Below, in pieces: positions 1 to 9,129 of a stretch of DNA of 64,000 nt; the stretch's first letter is position 1, and each line of letters begins with the position of its first letter. This stretch comes from Kitasatospora sp. NBC_00240 (GTDB taxonomy: Bacteria; Actinomycetota; Actinomycetes; Streptomycetales; Streptomycetaceae), in assembly GCF_026342405.1 (NCBI RefSeq), contig NZ_JAPEMU010000001.1:372001-436000 (forward strand), read 5' to 3'. The notes beneath the pieces are model-generated. The model was given only the letters and a program-made list of their open reading frames with translations. It had not been told where the DNA came from and searched no databases. The position numbers were made by a program, and so were the translations under genes.

Positions 1-95
1 CCGGTCTGACGGACCAGGCGGACGGACTGCGCGACGTGCTCTCCGGGCTGCCGCCGGCCGACTGGTCGCCGCACACCGGTACGGCAAGGGCCTGA
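1..95 (+). CDS. C-terminal end of an unknown upstream gene (partial)
   Basis: An open frame enters from the left edge (first full codon at base 3) and ends with TGA at 93-95. About 30 residues are visible, ending in DWSPHTGTARA. Codon usage is normal for this genome. Too little remains to name a family. It converges on the phospholipase gene; the 82-base gap holds only a weak hairpin around CGCAC/GTGCG at about 136-152. Confidence 0.4.
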   Translation, partial: GLTDQADGLRDVLSGLPPADWSPHTGTARA

Positions 96-177
96 ACCGC
101 GCCGGCACGGTCCCGCGCGGCCGGAGCCGGTCCCGCACCCGAACGGTGCGAGGCCGGCCCCGGTCCGTCCGGACGGG

Positions 178-3100
178 TCAGCCGGTGACCGGCTTGCTGT
201 CCAGACGGACGTGGTCCACCGCCCAGAACCAGTTGTTGCCCGCGTCGTACATCCGGAACTTCAGGGTCACCGAGCCGGCGCCCGCCGGGACGGCGATCTG
301 CCGGGAGACGAACGCGTTCTGCACGTCCTGGCCCGCGTTGTCGTTGCCGGTGGCGTCACTGCTGTAGGAGAGCAGCCGGACCTCGGTGCCGTTGTCGAAC
401 ACCGCGGTGACGGAGGCCTTCTGCGGCGCCTCCTGGCGGTAGTGCGAGTCGAAACCGAGGTACAGCGTGCCGACGCCGGCCGGGATCGGCACGGCGGGCG
501 ACACCAGGGTCGAGTCGAACCGGCCCTTGCCGGACGGCGCGCCGGTGTCGTCCCAGTCGTCCGGGTCGGCGACCGCGAGGACGCCCAGGCCGCGGCTGAA
601 GTTGCCCCGGTCCTGGCCCGCCGGGGTGGACCAGGCGCGCTTGGTGTGGAAGGTCCAGCCCTGCAGGCGTGCGGTGCCCTGCGGCATGCCGGGCGCGTTG
701 ACGACCGACCAGCCCTGTGGGGCCTGCGCCGTCCAGCCCAGTACGGATCCGAGCGGCTGCAGCACGCCCGCCAGCGACTCGAAGTCCTCGTCGAGCAGAT
801 GGCCCGTCATGGCGGGGGCGGTGCGGGCGCCCACCTCGCCGTCCGCGATCGCGAACCGGTCGCCGGCCAGGGCTCGCGCGGTGACCAGGATCCGGTGCGT
901 GGCGCCGACCGGCAGCACGGCCGGCGGCGTCACGTCCCACTCGCCGGTGGCGACGGCGCCGGCGGCCAGGGCGGCCGGCGGCGGGGTGAGCGCCTTGAAC
1001 GTCCAGCCGGCCGGTACCACCAGCTGCGCCTCGACGGCGGTGAGGGCCGTCGCGGGGGCGGCGAAGCGGGCGGTGATCCGGGCCGGGCGGCCGGGCAGCA
1101 GGATCGCCTCGTCGATGGTGGTGGACGCGGCCTGCAGCGAGACGTCCACGGTCAGCGGCTCGGCCAGGCCCATCGCCGGGTCGGTGACGCCCTGCTCGTC
1201 GCCGGGGAACCGGCCGGCCAGCCGGCGGCGGAAGGTGAGGTCACCGCGCAGCGCCACGGTGACGTCGTACCAGCCCTCGCGGCCCACCGCGACGTTGACG
1301 GTCCTGTCGTCGCCGGCCGCGACCCGGACCTCGCGCAGACCGTCGCCGTAGCCGAGGTCGCCGACCAGGAAGGTCTGGGCGGTGCGGGTCCGGTTGATGA
1401 CGTCGACCTCCAGCACCCGCCCGTTCTGCTCCTCCGAGATCGAGGCCTCGTACAGGGCGGCGGCGTCGCCGCGCAGGTGCCAGAGGGCGCCGTTGGGGCC
1501 GTGCACCCGCAGGTCGTAGCCCTCGGGGCCGACCGTCCAGGTGTCGGAGAGCCGGTCCTTGGCGCCGACCGTGTAGTGCCGGGGCGCGCCGCCGGGGGCG
1601 GGGTAGACCGCGAAGACGGCGCCCTGGCGGCCCTGGTTGACGAAGTCGACGGTCAGCACGCCGTCCTTCAGCCGCGACTTGACGGTGAGGTTGTACGGGG
1701 TGGGGCGGGCGGTGCGGGTGCCGCGCTGCTGCTGCGGGAGGGCCTGCGGGCTGGGCACCGTCGGCGCGGGAAGCTTGCCCGTGTCGGTGACCTTCTGCCG
1801 GTTGCCGCTGGTGTCGGGCAGCTGCGGCCACTGCGGGTCACGGCCGGAGAAGTCGAAGACGGCGGTGAGGTCGCCGGTGACGGCGCGGCGCCAGGGGCTG
1901 ATGTTGGGCTCCTGGACGCCGAAGCGCTTCTCCAGCAGCCGGATCACCGAGGTGTGGTCGTAGACCGTGGAGTCCACCACGCCGCCTCTGGTCCACGGCG
2001 AGACGACGATCATCGGCACCCGGACGCCCAGACCCATCGGGTACGGGCCGGAGACCAGGCTCTCGCCGGCCGGCAGGGTGTCGGACCAGGTGAGCGAGCC
2101 GTCGGCGGCCTTCACCCGGTATCTGCCGTCCTGGCCGACCACTCGGTGGTAGGTGCTGCCGCCCTTGCCGACCCGGACCACCACCTCGCCGTCGACCGGC
2201 ACGGTGGACTTGCCCCGGCCGGCCGCGAGCGGCGGCACGGGCGGCAGCAGGTGGTCGAAGAACCCGCCGTGCTCGTCGTAGTTGAGGATGAAGACGGTCT
2301 TCGCCCACACCTCGGGCTTGGCGGCGAGCGCGGACAGCAGCCGGGCGGTCAGGTGCTCGCCGTTCGGCGGCGCGTAGTTGGCGTGCTCGGACAGGGCCGC
2401 GGGCGCGATCAGCCAGGAGACCTGCGGCAGGGTGTCGGCCTGGATGTCGGCGGTGAACGCCTCCACCAGGGCGTCGCCCATCGCGAACGGGTCATTGCTC
2501 TTCGCCGGGTCTCCGACCGCCCGCATGCCGCGCTCGTACAGCGGCTCGCCGGGCTTGGCCTTGACGAAGGGGGCGAACCAGGCGAGCGCGTTGTCGTCGA
2601 AGTTGTCCAGCGCCTGGTAGGTCTTCCAGCTGACGCCGGCCTGCTCCAGCCGCTCGGCGTAGGTGGTCCACTCGTAGCCGCCGGGGATCTCGGTGTTGTC
2701 GGTCACCGGCGTGTCGCGGACGGTGCCGCCGCTGGTGCCGGTCATCAGGTGCTCGCGGTTGGTGTTGGTGTTGCACTGCACCGACGCGTGGTAGGCGTCG
2801 CAGGTGGTGAAGACCGAGGCCAGCGCGTTGTAGAAGGGCATGTCGGCGGGCTCGTAGTAGCCCTGGCCGAGCCAGCCGCCCGAGCGGCGGGTCACCGATC
2901 CGTCGGCCAGGCCGTTGTTCCAGGCGTTCATCGAGTCGACGAACCCGAAGGCGGGGGCGCCCTGCTGGTACGCGTTGGTGTGCGCGGCGTTCATCGGGAA
3001 CGGCAGCAGGTGGCCCTCCTTGCGGGACGGGTCCGGCTGGTGGAAGAGCGAGCGCCCGTTGACCCCGCGCACGGCGGCCCGGTCACCGAAGCCGCGGACG

Positions 3101-3300
3101 CCCGGCAGCGAGCCGAAGTAGTGGTCGAACGACCGGTTCTCCTGCATGAAGACCACGACGTGCTCGATGTCCGCGAGCCGGCCGGGCCTGGCCGGCGCGG
3201 CGAGTGCCTCGCGCACGCTGAGCGGGAGGGCCGACAGCACGGCGGCCGCCGCCGCGCCGCCGAGCAGGGTGCGGCGCGAGACTTCGGGGATCGGACTCAT
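178..3300 (-). CDS. Tat-exported phosphocholine-type phospholipase C with extra C-terminal modules
   Basis: Secreted phospholipase C of the non-haemolytic PlcN/acid-phosphatase superfamily, expected to hydrolyse phosphatidylcholine outside the cell. The N terminus has a twin-arginine signal (SRRTLLGG, residues 8-15, then a hydrophobic stretch and an Ala-rich cleavage region). The phosphoesterase domain covers about residues 40-480, with the family motifs ENRSFDHYFG and DEHGGFFDHL. Two DUF756-type beta domains follow (about 520-740). Usual family length is near 680 residues; this one has 1,040. The additional 300 residues look like a NEW3-type alpha-galactosidase-associated domain (about 750-850) and a jelly-roll-like terminal domain (about 860-1040). 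The start is supported by GAGGAG seven bases upstream. The gene stands alone. The enzyme family is clear; the tail assignment is inference. Confidence 0.9.
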   Translation of the reverse strand: MSPIPEVSRRTLLGGAAAAAVLSALPLSVREALAAPARPGRLADIEHVVVFMQENRSFDHYFGSLPGVRGFGDRAAVRGVNGRSLFHQPDPSRKEGHLLPFPMNAAHTNAYQQGAPAFGFVDSMNAWNNGLADGSVTRRSGGWLGQGYYEPADMPFYNALASVFTTCDAYHASVQCNTNTNREHLMTGTSGGTVRDTPVTDNTEIPGGYEWTTYAERLEQAGVSWKTYQALDNFDDNALAWFAPFVKAKPGEPLYERGMRAVGDPAKSNDPFAMGDALVEAFTADIQADTLPQVSWLIAPAALSEHANYAPPNGEHLTARLLSALAAKPEVWAKTVFILNYDEHGGFFDHLLPPVPPLAAGRGKSTVPVDGEVVVRVGKGGSTYHRVVGQDGRYRVKAADGSLTWSDTLPAGESLVSGPYPMGLGVRVPMIVVSPWTRGGVVDSTVYDHTSVIRLLEKRFGVQEPNISPWRRAVTGDLTAVFDFSGRDPQWPQLPDTSGNRQKVTDTGKLPAPTVPSPQALPQQQRGTRTARPTPYNLTVKSRLKDGVLTVDFVNQGRQGAVFAVYPAPGGAPRHYTVGAKDRLSDTWTVGPEGYDLRVHGPNGALWHLRGDAAALYEASISEEQNGRVLEVDVINRTRTAQTFLVGDLGYGDGLREVRVAAGDDRTVNVAVGREGWYDVTVALRGDLTFRRRLAGRFPGDEQGVTDPAMGLAEPLTVDVSLQAASTTIDEAILLPGRPARITARFAAPATALTAVEAQLVVPAGWTFKALTPPPAALAAGAVATGEWDVTPPAVLPVGATHRILVTARALAGDRFAIADGEVGARTAPAMTGHLLDEDFESLAGVLQPLGSVLGWTAQAPQGWSVVNAPGMPQGTARLQGWTFHTKRAWSTPAGQDRGNFSRGLGVLAVADPDDWDDTGAPSGKGRFDSTLVSPAVPIPAGVGTLYLGFDSHYRQEAPQKASVTAVFDNGTEVRLLSYSSDATGNDNAGQDVQNAFVSRQIAVPAGAGSVTLKFRMYDAGNNWFWAVDHVRLDSKPVTG

Positions 3301-3705
3301 GGGATGGCTCCTCGATCACGGTGCTGGCCGTCTGCTTGGTCCAGACCCGTTATGTCTATGGCCCCAAGGTGACCATGGACGAGGTGTTGGGTAACGGCTC
3401 GATGACCGATGGCGGTCCCCAACCTGTATAGACATCTGAACGGGGTCCGGCGGGCCAGGGCAGCCCACGGGCCCGCCGGACCTGCGGCGCCCGCCGCCGG
3501 GTCGACCACGGGGCGGCCACGAACGGCCGGGTGTCAGGCCGTCGAACGCGCGGGCCGACGGACCGTCCACCCCGTTCTCCGCGGTGCCGTTCGGCTCGAA
3601 GGGCAGCACCGGCGCCGCCCCGTCGAGCCGGTCCACCGCCGCGGACATCCCGCCCCCGGTCCATCAGCGGCGGCACACCGGCAGACCCGTCGACACCCCG
3701 GGCCG
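3301..3705. other. Intergenic region upstream of the phospholipase gene
   Basis: No gene seen. The part next to the phospholipase start (3350-3440) is less GC-rich and holds an 8-bp inverted pair, ATGTCTAT at 3354-3361 and ATAGACAT at 3429-3436. On the minus strand GGTCATC, CGTTACC and GGTCACC recur in roughly 11-base register, loosely like streptomycete PHO boxes. 3440-3705 shows nothing recognisable. Confidence 0.4.
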
Positions 3706-4245
3706 TCAGCGACCCGGCACCGGGTCCGACCCGCCCTTCGTACCGGGGCGGCAGCGCACCAGCCGGCCGACCGTCAGCCGGGCACCTCGGACCGCCCCGT
3801 GCCGGTGCAGCGCCTGCACGGCGTACGTGGAGCAGGACGGCGTGTACGGGCAGCGCGGGGCGCGGCCCGGGCTGATCCGGGTGCGGTAATAGTGCACCGC
3901 GCCGTACATCCCGGCCGCCAGCACCCCGTCCGGGGCGGGCGCCGCCGGGTCCGCCGCCCGGGTGCCGCGCCGGCCGGTGGCCGCACCCGTGGCGGCCTTC
4001 AGCGCGGACAGCAGCATCACCGGGATCAGCGCGATCATGCACGGATCGGCCAGTTCGCCGAGGCAGTCGCAGCCGTCGCAGCAGTCCCGGTCGCTCTTCC
4101 TGTTCCGCCTCCGGTGCTCCTGCCGAAGGCGGCGCTGCTCCTTCCGCCGCCGGCGCTCCTGCTCGGGCAGCCACCACCAGGCCGGGGCGGGCCGGCGCGG
4201 CGGGCCCGACTGCTGCTGCGCACCGTACGAGTCGTAAGGGGACAC
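3706..4245 (-). CDS. yidD: Membrane protein insertion efficiency factor YidD
   Basis: YidD-family protein, a small factor thought to help YidC insert inner-membrane proteins. The C-terminal 80 residues carry the family signature: a Tyr-rich helix (GAVHYYRTRISP), the Cys motif CPYTPSCSTYAVQA, and RCRPGTKGG near the end. The N-terminal 100 residues are unusual: a charged Arg/Lys/Gln stretch, then a Cys cluster (RDCCDGCDCLGELADPC) and a hydrophobic helix. I start it at GTG 4245 because GAAAGG lies nine bases upstream; the frame stays open far beyond without a better start. It is not next to rpmH/rnpA/yidC, so this is a dispersed paralogue rather than the canonical oriC-region copy. Confidence 0.8.
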   Translation of the reverse strand: MSPYDSYGAQQQSGPPRRPAPAWWWLPEQERRRRKEQRRLRQEHRRRNRKSDRDCCDGCDCLGELADPCMIALIPVMLLSALKAATGAATGRRGTRAADPAAPAPDGVLAAGMYGAVHYYRTRISPGRAPRCPYTPSCSTYAVQALHRHGAVRGARLTVGRLVRCRPGTKGGSDPVPGR

Positions 4246-4457
4246 GGCTGACGGCCTTTCGGTTCGGTTCACTGCGGCAGCCGCCCAAGGTACGGCATAC
4301 CGGTGCTGCCCTCGGCACTGTGACGACCGGAGCGGTGCCGGTGGTTCCCGCGCGGGCCCGGCCCGGGGCCGGTCGAGGCCGTCCCGGACGGCCGGCTCCG
4401 TCGAGGCGGCCGGCAGCGGGCCGGCCTCGGTCCGACCGTCCGGCAGGCGGCCGGAGG

Positions 4458-5120
4458 TCAGAACGCCGCCACCGTGGCCGGGGCCCGCTCGGCCCGGGCG
4501 AGGGTGCGGAGCAGGGCGGTCGGGCCGTGGCGGCGGACGGAGAGCCGGGTCAGGAGGCGGATCACGGTGTCGAGGCCGGCGGCGGGGATCGGCGGGGTGG
4601 GCAGGCCGACACTGAAGGCGAGGTCGTCGGTGTGGACGGCGAGTTCCATCATGCGGCTGACCAGGAAGTCGTCGAGCCGAAGGGTCCACGGGCCCCGGGG
4701 CAGGTGGACCAGGCGGTCGGGCGGTTCGGCGGGCAGGGTGCGGCGCAGCGCGTCCACCGTGGCGGTGGTCCGGGCGGCCAGGGCCTGCGGGCCCTCGGCA
4801 CCGGCCTCGGCACCGGCGCGGCGGATCCGGAGGTTGACGGGGTGGTCGGGTGCGGAGCCGATCCAGCGGACGGCGGCGTAGTAGTCGAGCAGCGGCAGCG
4901 GGGCCCGGTGGGCGGCGGGGACGGGTTCGGCGAGGACCTGGGGGACGAGGAAGGTCTGTCCGGCGAGGTGGCCGGCCAGGTCCCCGACGGTCATCAGGTC
5001 CAGCGCGCCGGGTGCGTGCCAGGCGGCGGCGACGGCGGGTTCGGCGAGCAGGTCCCGGGCGGTCCGCGCCGTCTCCAGGTAGGCCCGCCGCACCGCCGAC
5101 ATGCCGTCCGTCGCGTCCAT
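4458..5120 (-). CDS. DinB/maleylpyruvate isomerase-like protein
   Basis: Four-helix-bundle protein of the mycothiol-dependent maleylpyruvate isomerase/DinB superfamily (TIGR03083-like), 220 residues. Visible features are the N-terminal helix with AYLETARTARDLL, the metal-site pattern HLAGQ around residue 50, and ELAVHTDDLAFSVGL near residue 165, where the conserved His of the HxxDL motif sits. The start at 5120 is preferred because AAGGAG lies six bases upstream; an upstream ATG at 5144 lacks a site. The substrate is unknown; actinomycetes carry dozens of paralogues. The metal binding is a family-level inference. Confidence 0.75.
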   Translation of the reverse strand: MDATDGMSAVRRAYLETARTARDLLAEPAVAAAWHAPGALDLMTVGDLAGHLAGQTFLVPQVLAEPVPAAHRAPLPLLDYYAAVRWIGSAPDHPVNLRIRRAGAEAGAEGPQALAARTTATVDALRRTLPAEPPDRLVHLPRGPWTLRLDDFLVSRMMELAVHTDDLAFSVGLPTPPIPAAGLDTVIRLLTRLSVRRHGPTALLRTLARAERAPATVAAF

Positions 5121-5439
5121 CCCGTACTCCTTGCTCCGTGCCATGATCACTGCCGATTCTGGCCGCGTGGCAGCTCCGCCGGACAGGGCCAATCCGGTAT
5201 GAGTGGACTGAATCACTCCGGTTCGCTCGCCTCGAAGGCCGCCCCACTCCTCAGGGCCGTCGCCCCGGCCCGGGAGGCCGCCGGGTGGAGCTCGGGCGTG
5301 GCGACGCCCGACCAGTTCGTACGTATGCGATCCTTATGACGCATCGTCAGAGCCCGGTGCGGTCCCCCACAGATCCGCGGACCCCGGACGGACGCCGTGC
5401 TCTGGGTCGTGACCGCCGTGTCCCCGCCTGGAGGCCGCT
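5121..5439. other. Divergent intergenic region before the LodA-like gene
   Basis: 319 bases without a gene, holding the promoters of two divergent genes. An AT-richer patch at 5320-5347 contains ATGCG and CGCAT arms separated by ten bases. The string ACGTATGCGAT in it recurs upstream of the secreted protein at 46736-47815 (minus strand, about 48195). No certain promoter could be placed. Confidence 0.3.
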
Positions 5440-8400
5440 GTGAACCTGGAAGACATCGCCTACTGCGAGATCCACCCCACCATCGGCGTCGCCCGCGTCG
5501 GCAACAGTCCGGGCGGCTACTTCGTCGGCCCGGAAACACCCGGCGGCGGGGCGCACCCCGAGGGCGGCTTCAAGGACGCCGAGGGGCGGGTCAAACGCCA
5601 GGCCGCGCGCTTCCGGCTCTACGGCTACGACAAGGACGGCACCGTCCTGGGCGAGGTGACCGCCGACGACGCCGAGATCACCTGGACCGCCGAGCTCACC
5701 AACGCGAAGGCCGCCTGGTACCGGTTCCACGGCCGCTTCAACCGCTCCGAGTCGCCCGACAACCTGCGCAACCGGTCCGTCGACCCCGCCGACCCGGCGG
5801 CCCGCGCCACCCTGGTGATCGCCCCGGGGCCGCGCAGCGTGCGCGGAGCGGACGCGGACGGCAGCGAGGCCCGTTTCGACACCGGCACCTTCCTCGGCAT
5901 CCCCGTGCCGCTCGGGGAACTGCGCACCGACGAGGACGGCCGGCTGCTGGTGCTCGGCGGCCACGGGCACTCGGCCAGCGCGAAACCCGACAATCCGCTC
6001 ACCACCTACGCCAACAACGACTTCTGGCACGACGACACCTCCGACGGCCCGGTGACCGCCACCGTGACCGTGCCCGGCGGGCGGAGCATCCCCGTGACCC
6101 CCGCCTGGGTGCTCGTCGCGCCGCCCGACTTCGCCCCCGACACCACGAACCTGGTCACCCTCTACGACGTGGCCCGCGAGGTCGCCGAGGGCGAGGGCTG
6201 GCTGACGGCGCCGCCGGAGGTGTCGTTCACCCGCGACGTCCTGCCGCTGCTGACCCGGATCAGCGGCTACCAGTGGGTCAACCTCAACGCCCTGCGCGGC
6301 CACGGCCCGGGCGAGCAGGGCGACTTCCTCGATCCCGGACTGCTGGCCCGGCTGGCCTCCGACGCCTCCGACGACGCGGTGGTACGAGGCACCGTCTTCC
6401 ACCGGCTGCGCACCCCCGCCGTGGAGGACGTCACCCAGGCGAACTTCGCGTTCATGCCGCAGCTCGCCGGCGACGACGGCAGCCCGACCGAGGGCAAGCC
6501 CCGCACCTGGTTCACCCTGCTGCCCGGCCAGTACGAACGGCTGCGCCGCTGGGCCGCCGGCGACTTCGTCGCGGACTTCGACCCCACCGCCGCGACCACC
6601 GCCGGGCCCGCCCCCCTGCCCGACCTGCCGCTCGCCGAACAGCCGCACGCGCTGGTCCGGGCAGCCCTCGAGCCGTGCGTCGGAGGGCCGTTCTTCCCCG
6701 GTATCGAGATGACGTACATCGCCGACGACCCGGCGACCTGGGCCGGGGCGTTCCGGCTCCGCGAGGGCCTCGCCGCCGGGGACGTGACCAAGCACATGGC
6801 CGTGCCCTGGCAGGCCGACTTCTACGAGTGCAACACCTACTGGTGGCCCGCCCAGCGCCCGGACGACGTACTGCCGGAGGAGCAGTACCGCAACCTGGTC
6901 CGGGCCGCCGGCTCCTCCGGGCAGCCCGGCGAGCCGGACGCCTACCGCAGGCCCTGGGCCCGCGGCGTCGGGACCCAGGCGGTCTACCGCCCAGAACTCG
7001 AGCGGCGCCCGAGCGAGACCACCCGCGCCTACCTGGAGCGGATGAACCGGCGCTGGCGCGTCCTGCGGGAGCACGCGGGCGACAACGAGATGGTCGAGAA
7101 GTGGAGCAGCCTCGGCTTCGTGGTCGCCCGCACCGGCACCGCCGGCGAGACCGTGCTGGTGGAGACCGAGCGCGCCGAGCGGGTCGGGCTCACCGACCGC
7201 GAGTGGTTCTACATGCTCCAGCACCCCGACCGGTTCCCGAAGCAGGTCGAGGCCGCCGCCCAGTACGTGGAGGGCGTGCTCGCGGGCGCGGTCGCCAAGC
7301 AGGCCGATCCGCTGCTGCCGCTGACCCTGCGCCCGTTCCGGTACACCCAGGAGGCGTTCGAGGCCCGCCTGCAGCTGATCTACACCAGGCTGGTCCAGCA
7401 GGCCGAGAACTCCGCACCGGCGCAGGACCCGACCTTCCGCAACCGGCCCGCGCTGATCGAGCGGATCCGGCAGTTCGCGCCCTTCAACCTGCTCGACGGC
7501 GCCTGGCTGCGCAACGCCACCCCGGTCGGCCCGATCAGCGACATCCACGCCCTGCTGTTCTCGATCTGGGTGGACGAGGTCGGCGGCGGCGACCCGGCCC
7601 TCAACCACTCGAACCTCTACAACGACCTGCTGCGCAGCGTGGGCCTGTACCTGCCGCCGGTCGACTCCTACGACTTCGCGATGCTGCCCGACATGCTCGA
7701 CTCGGCCTACACCGTCAGCGCCTTCCAGCTGGCGATCTCGCTCTACTCCGAGCGGTTCTTCCCGGAGATCCTGGGCATGACGCTGCAGCTGGAGTGGGAG
7801 GTGGTCGGGATCAAGCCCACGGTGGAGCTGTTCGACTACTACGGGATCAACTCGCAGTTCTACAAGATGCACGTCGGCATCGACAACGCGGCCTCCGGGC
7901 ACGGTGCCAAGGCCCGCGACGCGGTCGCGCGCTACCTGGAGGCGATCTACGACGCCGGCGGCGACGAGGCCGTGCAGCAGCAGTGGCAGCGGATCTGGAA
8001 CGGCTACGTGGCGTTCCAGATCACCGGCACCCTCGGCGAGGACCTGACCGGGCTGGCGCTCAACCCGCCCACCCCGCAGGACCGGCTGGTCGAGCTGATC
8101 CTCCGCAAGGCTCCGTACGCCTCGGTCAACCACGACGGGAAGCAGCTGGGTGACAACCGGCTCAACGACTGGTTCCTGGACCCCTACGGGCTGCTGGGAC
8201 AGTTGCAGGAGTCGGGGCTGATCCTTCCCGGCGACCCGGAGGGCAGCCCGTTCTTCGAACTGACCGCCTTCACCGGGCCCATGTACAAGGTCTTCACCGA
8301 GGGCGAGCTGGAGCTGTGGCGGGAGTGGACCCGCTCCCTCACCGCCGGGCCGCCGGTCGCTCCCCCGGTGCTCTCGCCGCTGGAGGCGATGATCCGCCTC

Positions 8401-8982
8401 GTCGACACCCTGCGGCCCCGGCAGACCGGCACCGCCGGGCACATCGGCTCCGTCCTCACCGGGCCGGACCCGATGGACCCGTCGGCGACCCGGAAGGACA
8501 CCGTCGCCTGGTGGTTCACCCAGCCGACCGGCTCACTGCTGGCGGCGATCGCGCACCCGGACAACCGGCTGGTCACGCCCGGGCGCCCGGAGCAGAGCAG
8601 CTTCGTCACCGACCTGCTCGCGCCGAGCGGTTCGATGGGGCGGGCGTTCCGCGCCGTGGTGCCAAGTACCGGCAAGGACGGGCGCGAGATCGCCATGGAG
8701 TGGATCACCGCGGGCTGCCCGCTCCCGACCCTGCAGGCGCCGGAGTCCCGGGTACTCCTCTCCACTCCGCTGCCGGTCCCGGCGGCGGAGGCGGGCCCGG
8801 TCGCGGCCGGGGCGGGGGCGGTGGCCGCGGTGAACGGGGCGGTCGGGGTGGGAGCAGCCGTCGGCGTGGGCGCAGCGGCCACCGGGGCGCCGGCCGGGAG
8901 CGGGCCGGAGGCAGTGGCTCTCGACGAGGCCGCGGCGGAGGGCGTCCGGCCGCGGATCACCGGCATGGGGGCGGTGCACTGA
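5440..8982 (+). CDS. LodA/GoxA-type quinoprotein fused to a heme-oxygenase-like diiron oxidase (HDO) domain
   Basis: 1,180 residues against about 700 for LodA (L-lysine 6-oxidase). Residues 1-600 follow the LodA plan: N-terminal IHPTIGVARVGNS; EPCVGGPFFPGIE (Cys413); then the WQADFYECNTYWWPAQRP region with Asp460-x3-Cys464, matching the family Asp-x3-Cys that makes cysteine tryptophylquinone (CTQ); and Trp555 in KWSSLGF as the likely partner Trp. Residues 620-980 match the iron-containing redox enzyme/HDO fold, with candidate metal ligands Glu713 (VDEVGGG), His723 (ALNHSNL), Glu785 or 787 (LEWEV), His811, Asp815 and His821 (MHVGIDNAASGH). Residues 1000-1125 end in GREIAMEWITAGCPLP; the tail is Ala/Gly-rich. 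GTG start with GGAGG five bases upstream. No LodB-type maturase lies next to it. Whether CTQ forms, and the substrate, are unknown. Confidence 0.8.
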   Translation: MNLEDIAYCEIHPTIGVARVGNSPGGYFVGPETPGGGAHPEGGFKDAEGRVKRQAARFRLYGYDKDGTVLGEVTADDAEITWTAELTNAKAAWYRFHGRFNRSESPDNLRNRSVDPADPAARATLVIAPGPRSVRGADADGSEARFDTGTFLGIPVPLGELRTDEDGRLLVLGGHGHSASAKPDNPLTTYANNDFWHDDTSDGPVTATVTVPGGRSIPVTPAWVLVAPPDFAPDTTNLVTLYDVAREVAEGEGWLTAPPEVSFTRDVLPLLTRISGYQWVNLNALRGHGPGEQGDFLDPGLLARLASDASDDAVVRGTVFHRLRTPAVEDVTQANFAFMPQLAGDDGSPTEGKPRTWFTLLPGQYERLRRWAAGDFVADFDPTAATTAGPAPLPDLPLAEQPHALVRAALEPCVGGPFFPGIEMTYIADDPATWAGAFRLREGLAAGDVTKHMAVPWQADFYECNTYWWPAQRPDDVLPEEQYRNLVRAAGSSGQPGEPDAYRRPWARGVGTQAVYRPELERRPSETTRAYLERMNRRWRVLREHAGDNEMVEKWSSLGFVVARTGTAGETVLVETERAERVGLTDREWFYMLQHPDRFPKQVEAAAQYVEGVLAGAVAKQADPLLPLTLRPFRYTQEAFEARLQLIYTRLVQQAENSAPAQDPTFRNRPALIERIRQFAPFNLLDGAWLRNATPVGPISDIHALLFSIWVDEVGGGDPALNHSNLYNDLLRSVGLYLPPVDSYDFAMLPDMLDSAYTVSAFQLAISLYSERFFPEILGMTLQLEWEVVGIKPTVELFDYYGINSQFYKMHVGIDNAASGHGAKARDAVARYLEAIYDAGGDEAVQQQWQRIWNGYVAFQITGTLGEDLTGLALNPPTPQDRLVELILRKAPYASVNHDGKQLGDNRLNDWFLDPYGLLGQLQESGLILPGDPEGSPFFELTAFTGPMYKVFTEGELELWREWTRSLTAGPPVAPPVLSPLEAMIRLVDTLRPRQTGTAGHIGSVLTGPDPMDPSATRKDTVAWWFTQPTGSLLAAIAHPDNRLVTPGRPEQSSFVTDLLAPSGSMGRAFRAVVPSTGKDGREIAMEWITAGCPLPTLQAPESRVLLSTPLPVPAAEAGPVAAGAGAVAAVNGAVGVGAAVGVGAAATGAPAGSGPEAVALDEAAAEGVRPRITGMGAVH

Positions 8983-9129
8983 CGGCGGGCAGCGACGCCT
9001 CCGCCGGTGCGGGTGCCCGTGCTGCTGCCCGTGCGCGTACCGGGCCGGGCCGGGCCGGGCGGACGGTGGCGGACCCCGACGGGTGTCCGGGCCCGCCGCC
9101 ACCCGGCCCGTCTTCTCAGCGGGTTCCGG

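Noticed and set aside
211..3372. A 1,053-codon plus-strand open frame opposite the phospholipase gene
   Set aside because: It is a shadow produced by high GC content: its translation is Arg/Val/Gly/Ala-rich without motifs, while the opposite strand has a complete enzyme.
6661..6690. Cys413 (EPCVGG) as the CTQ cysteine
   Set aside because: It lacks the Asp four residues upstream that the family requires; Cys464 has it (Asp460), so Cys464 is the better candidate.
5347..8442. A 1,031-codon minus-strand frame opposite the LodA-like gene
   Set aside because: No motifs, low-complexity composition, and the plus strand shows two recognised domains with good ribosome site.
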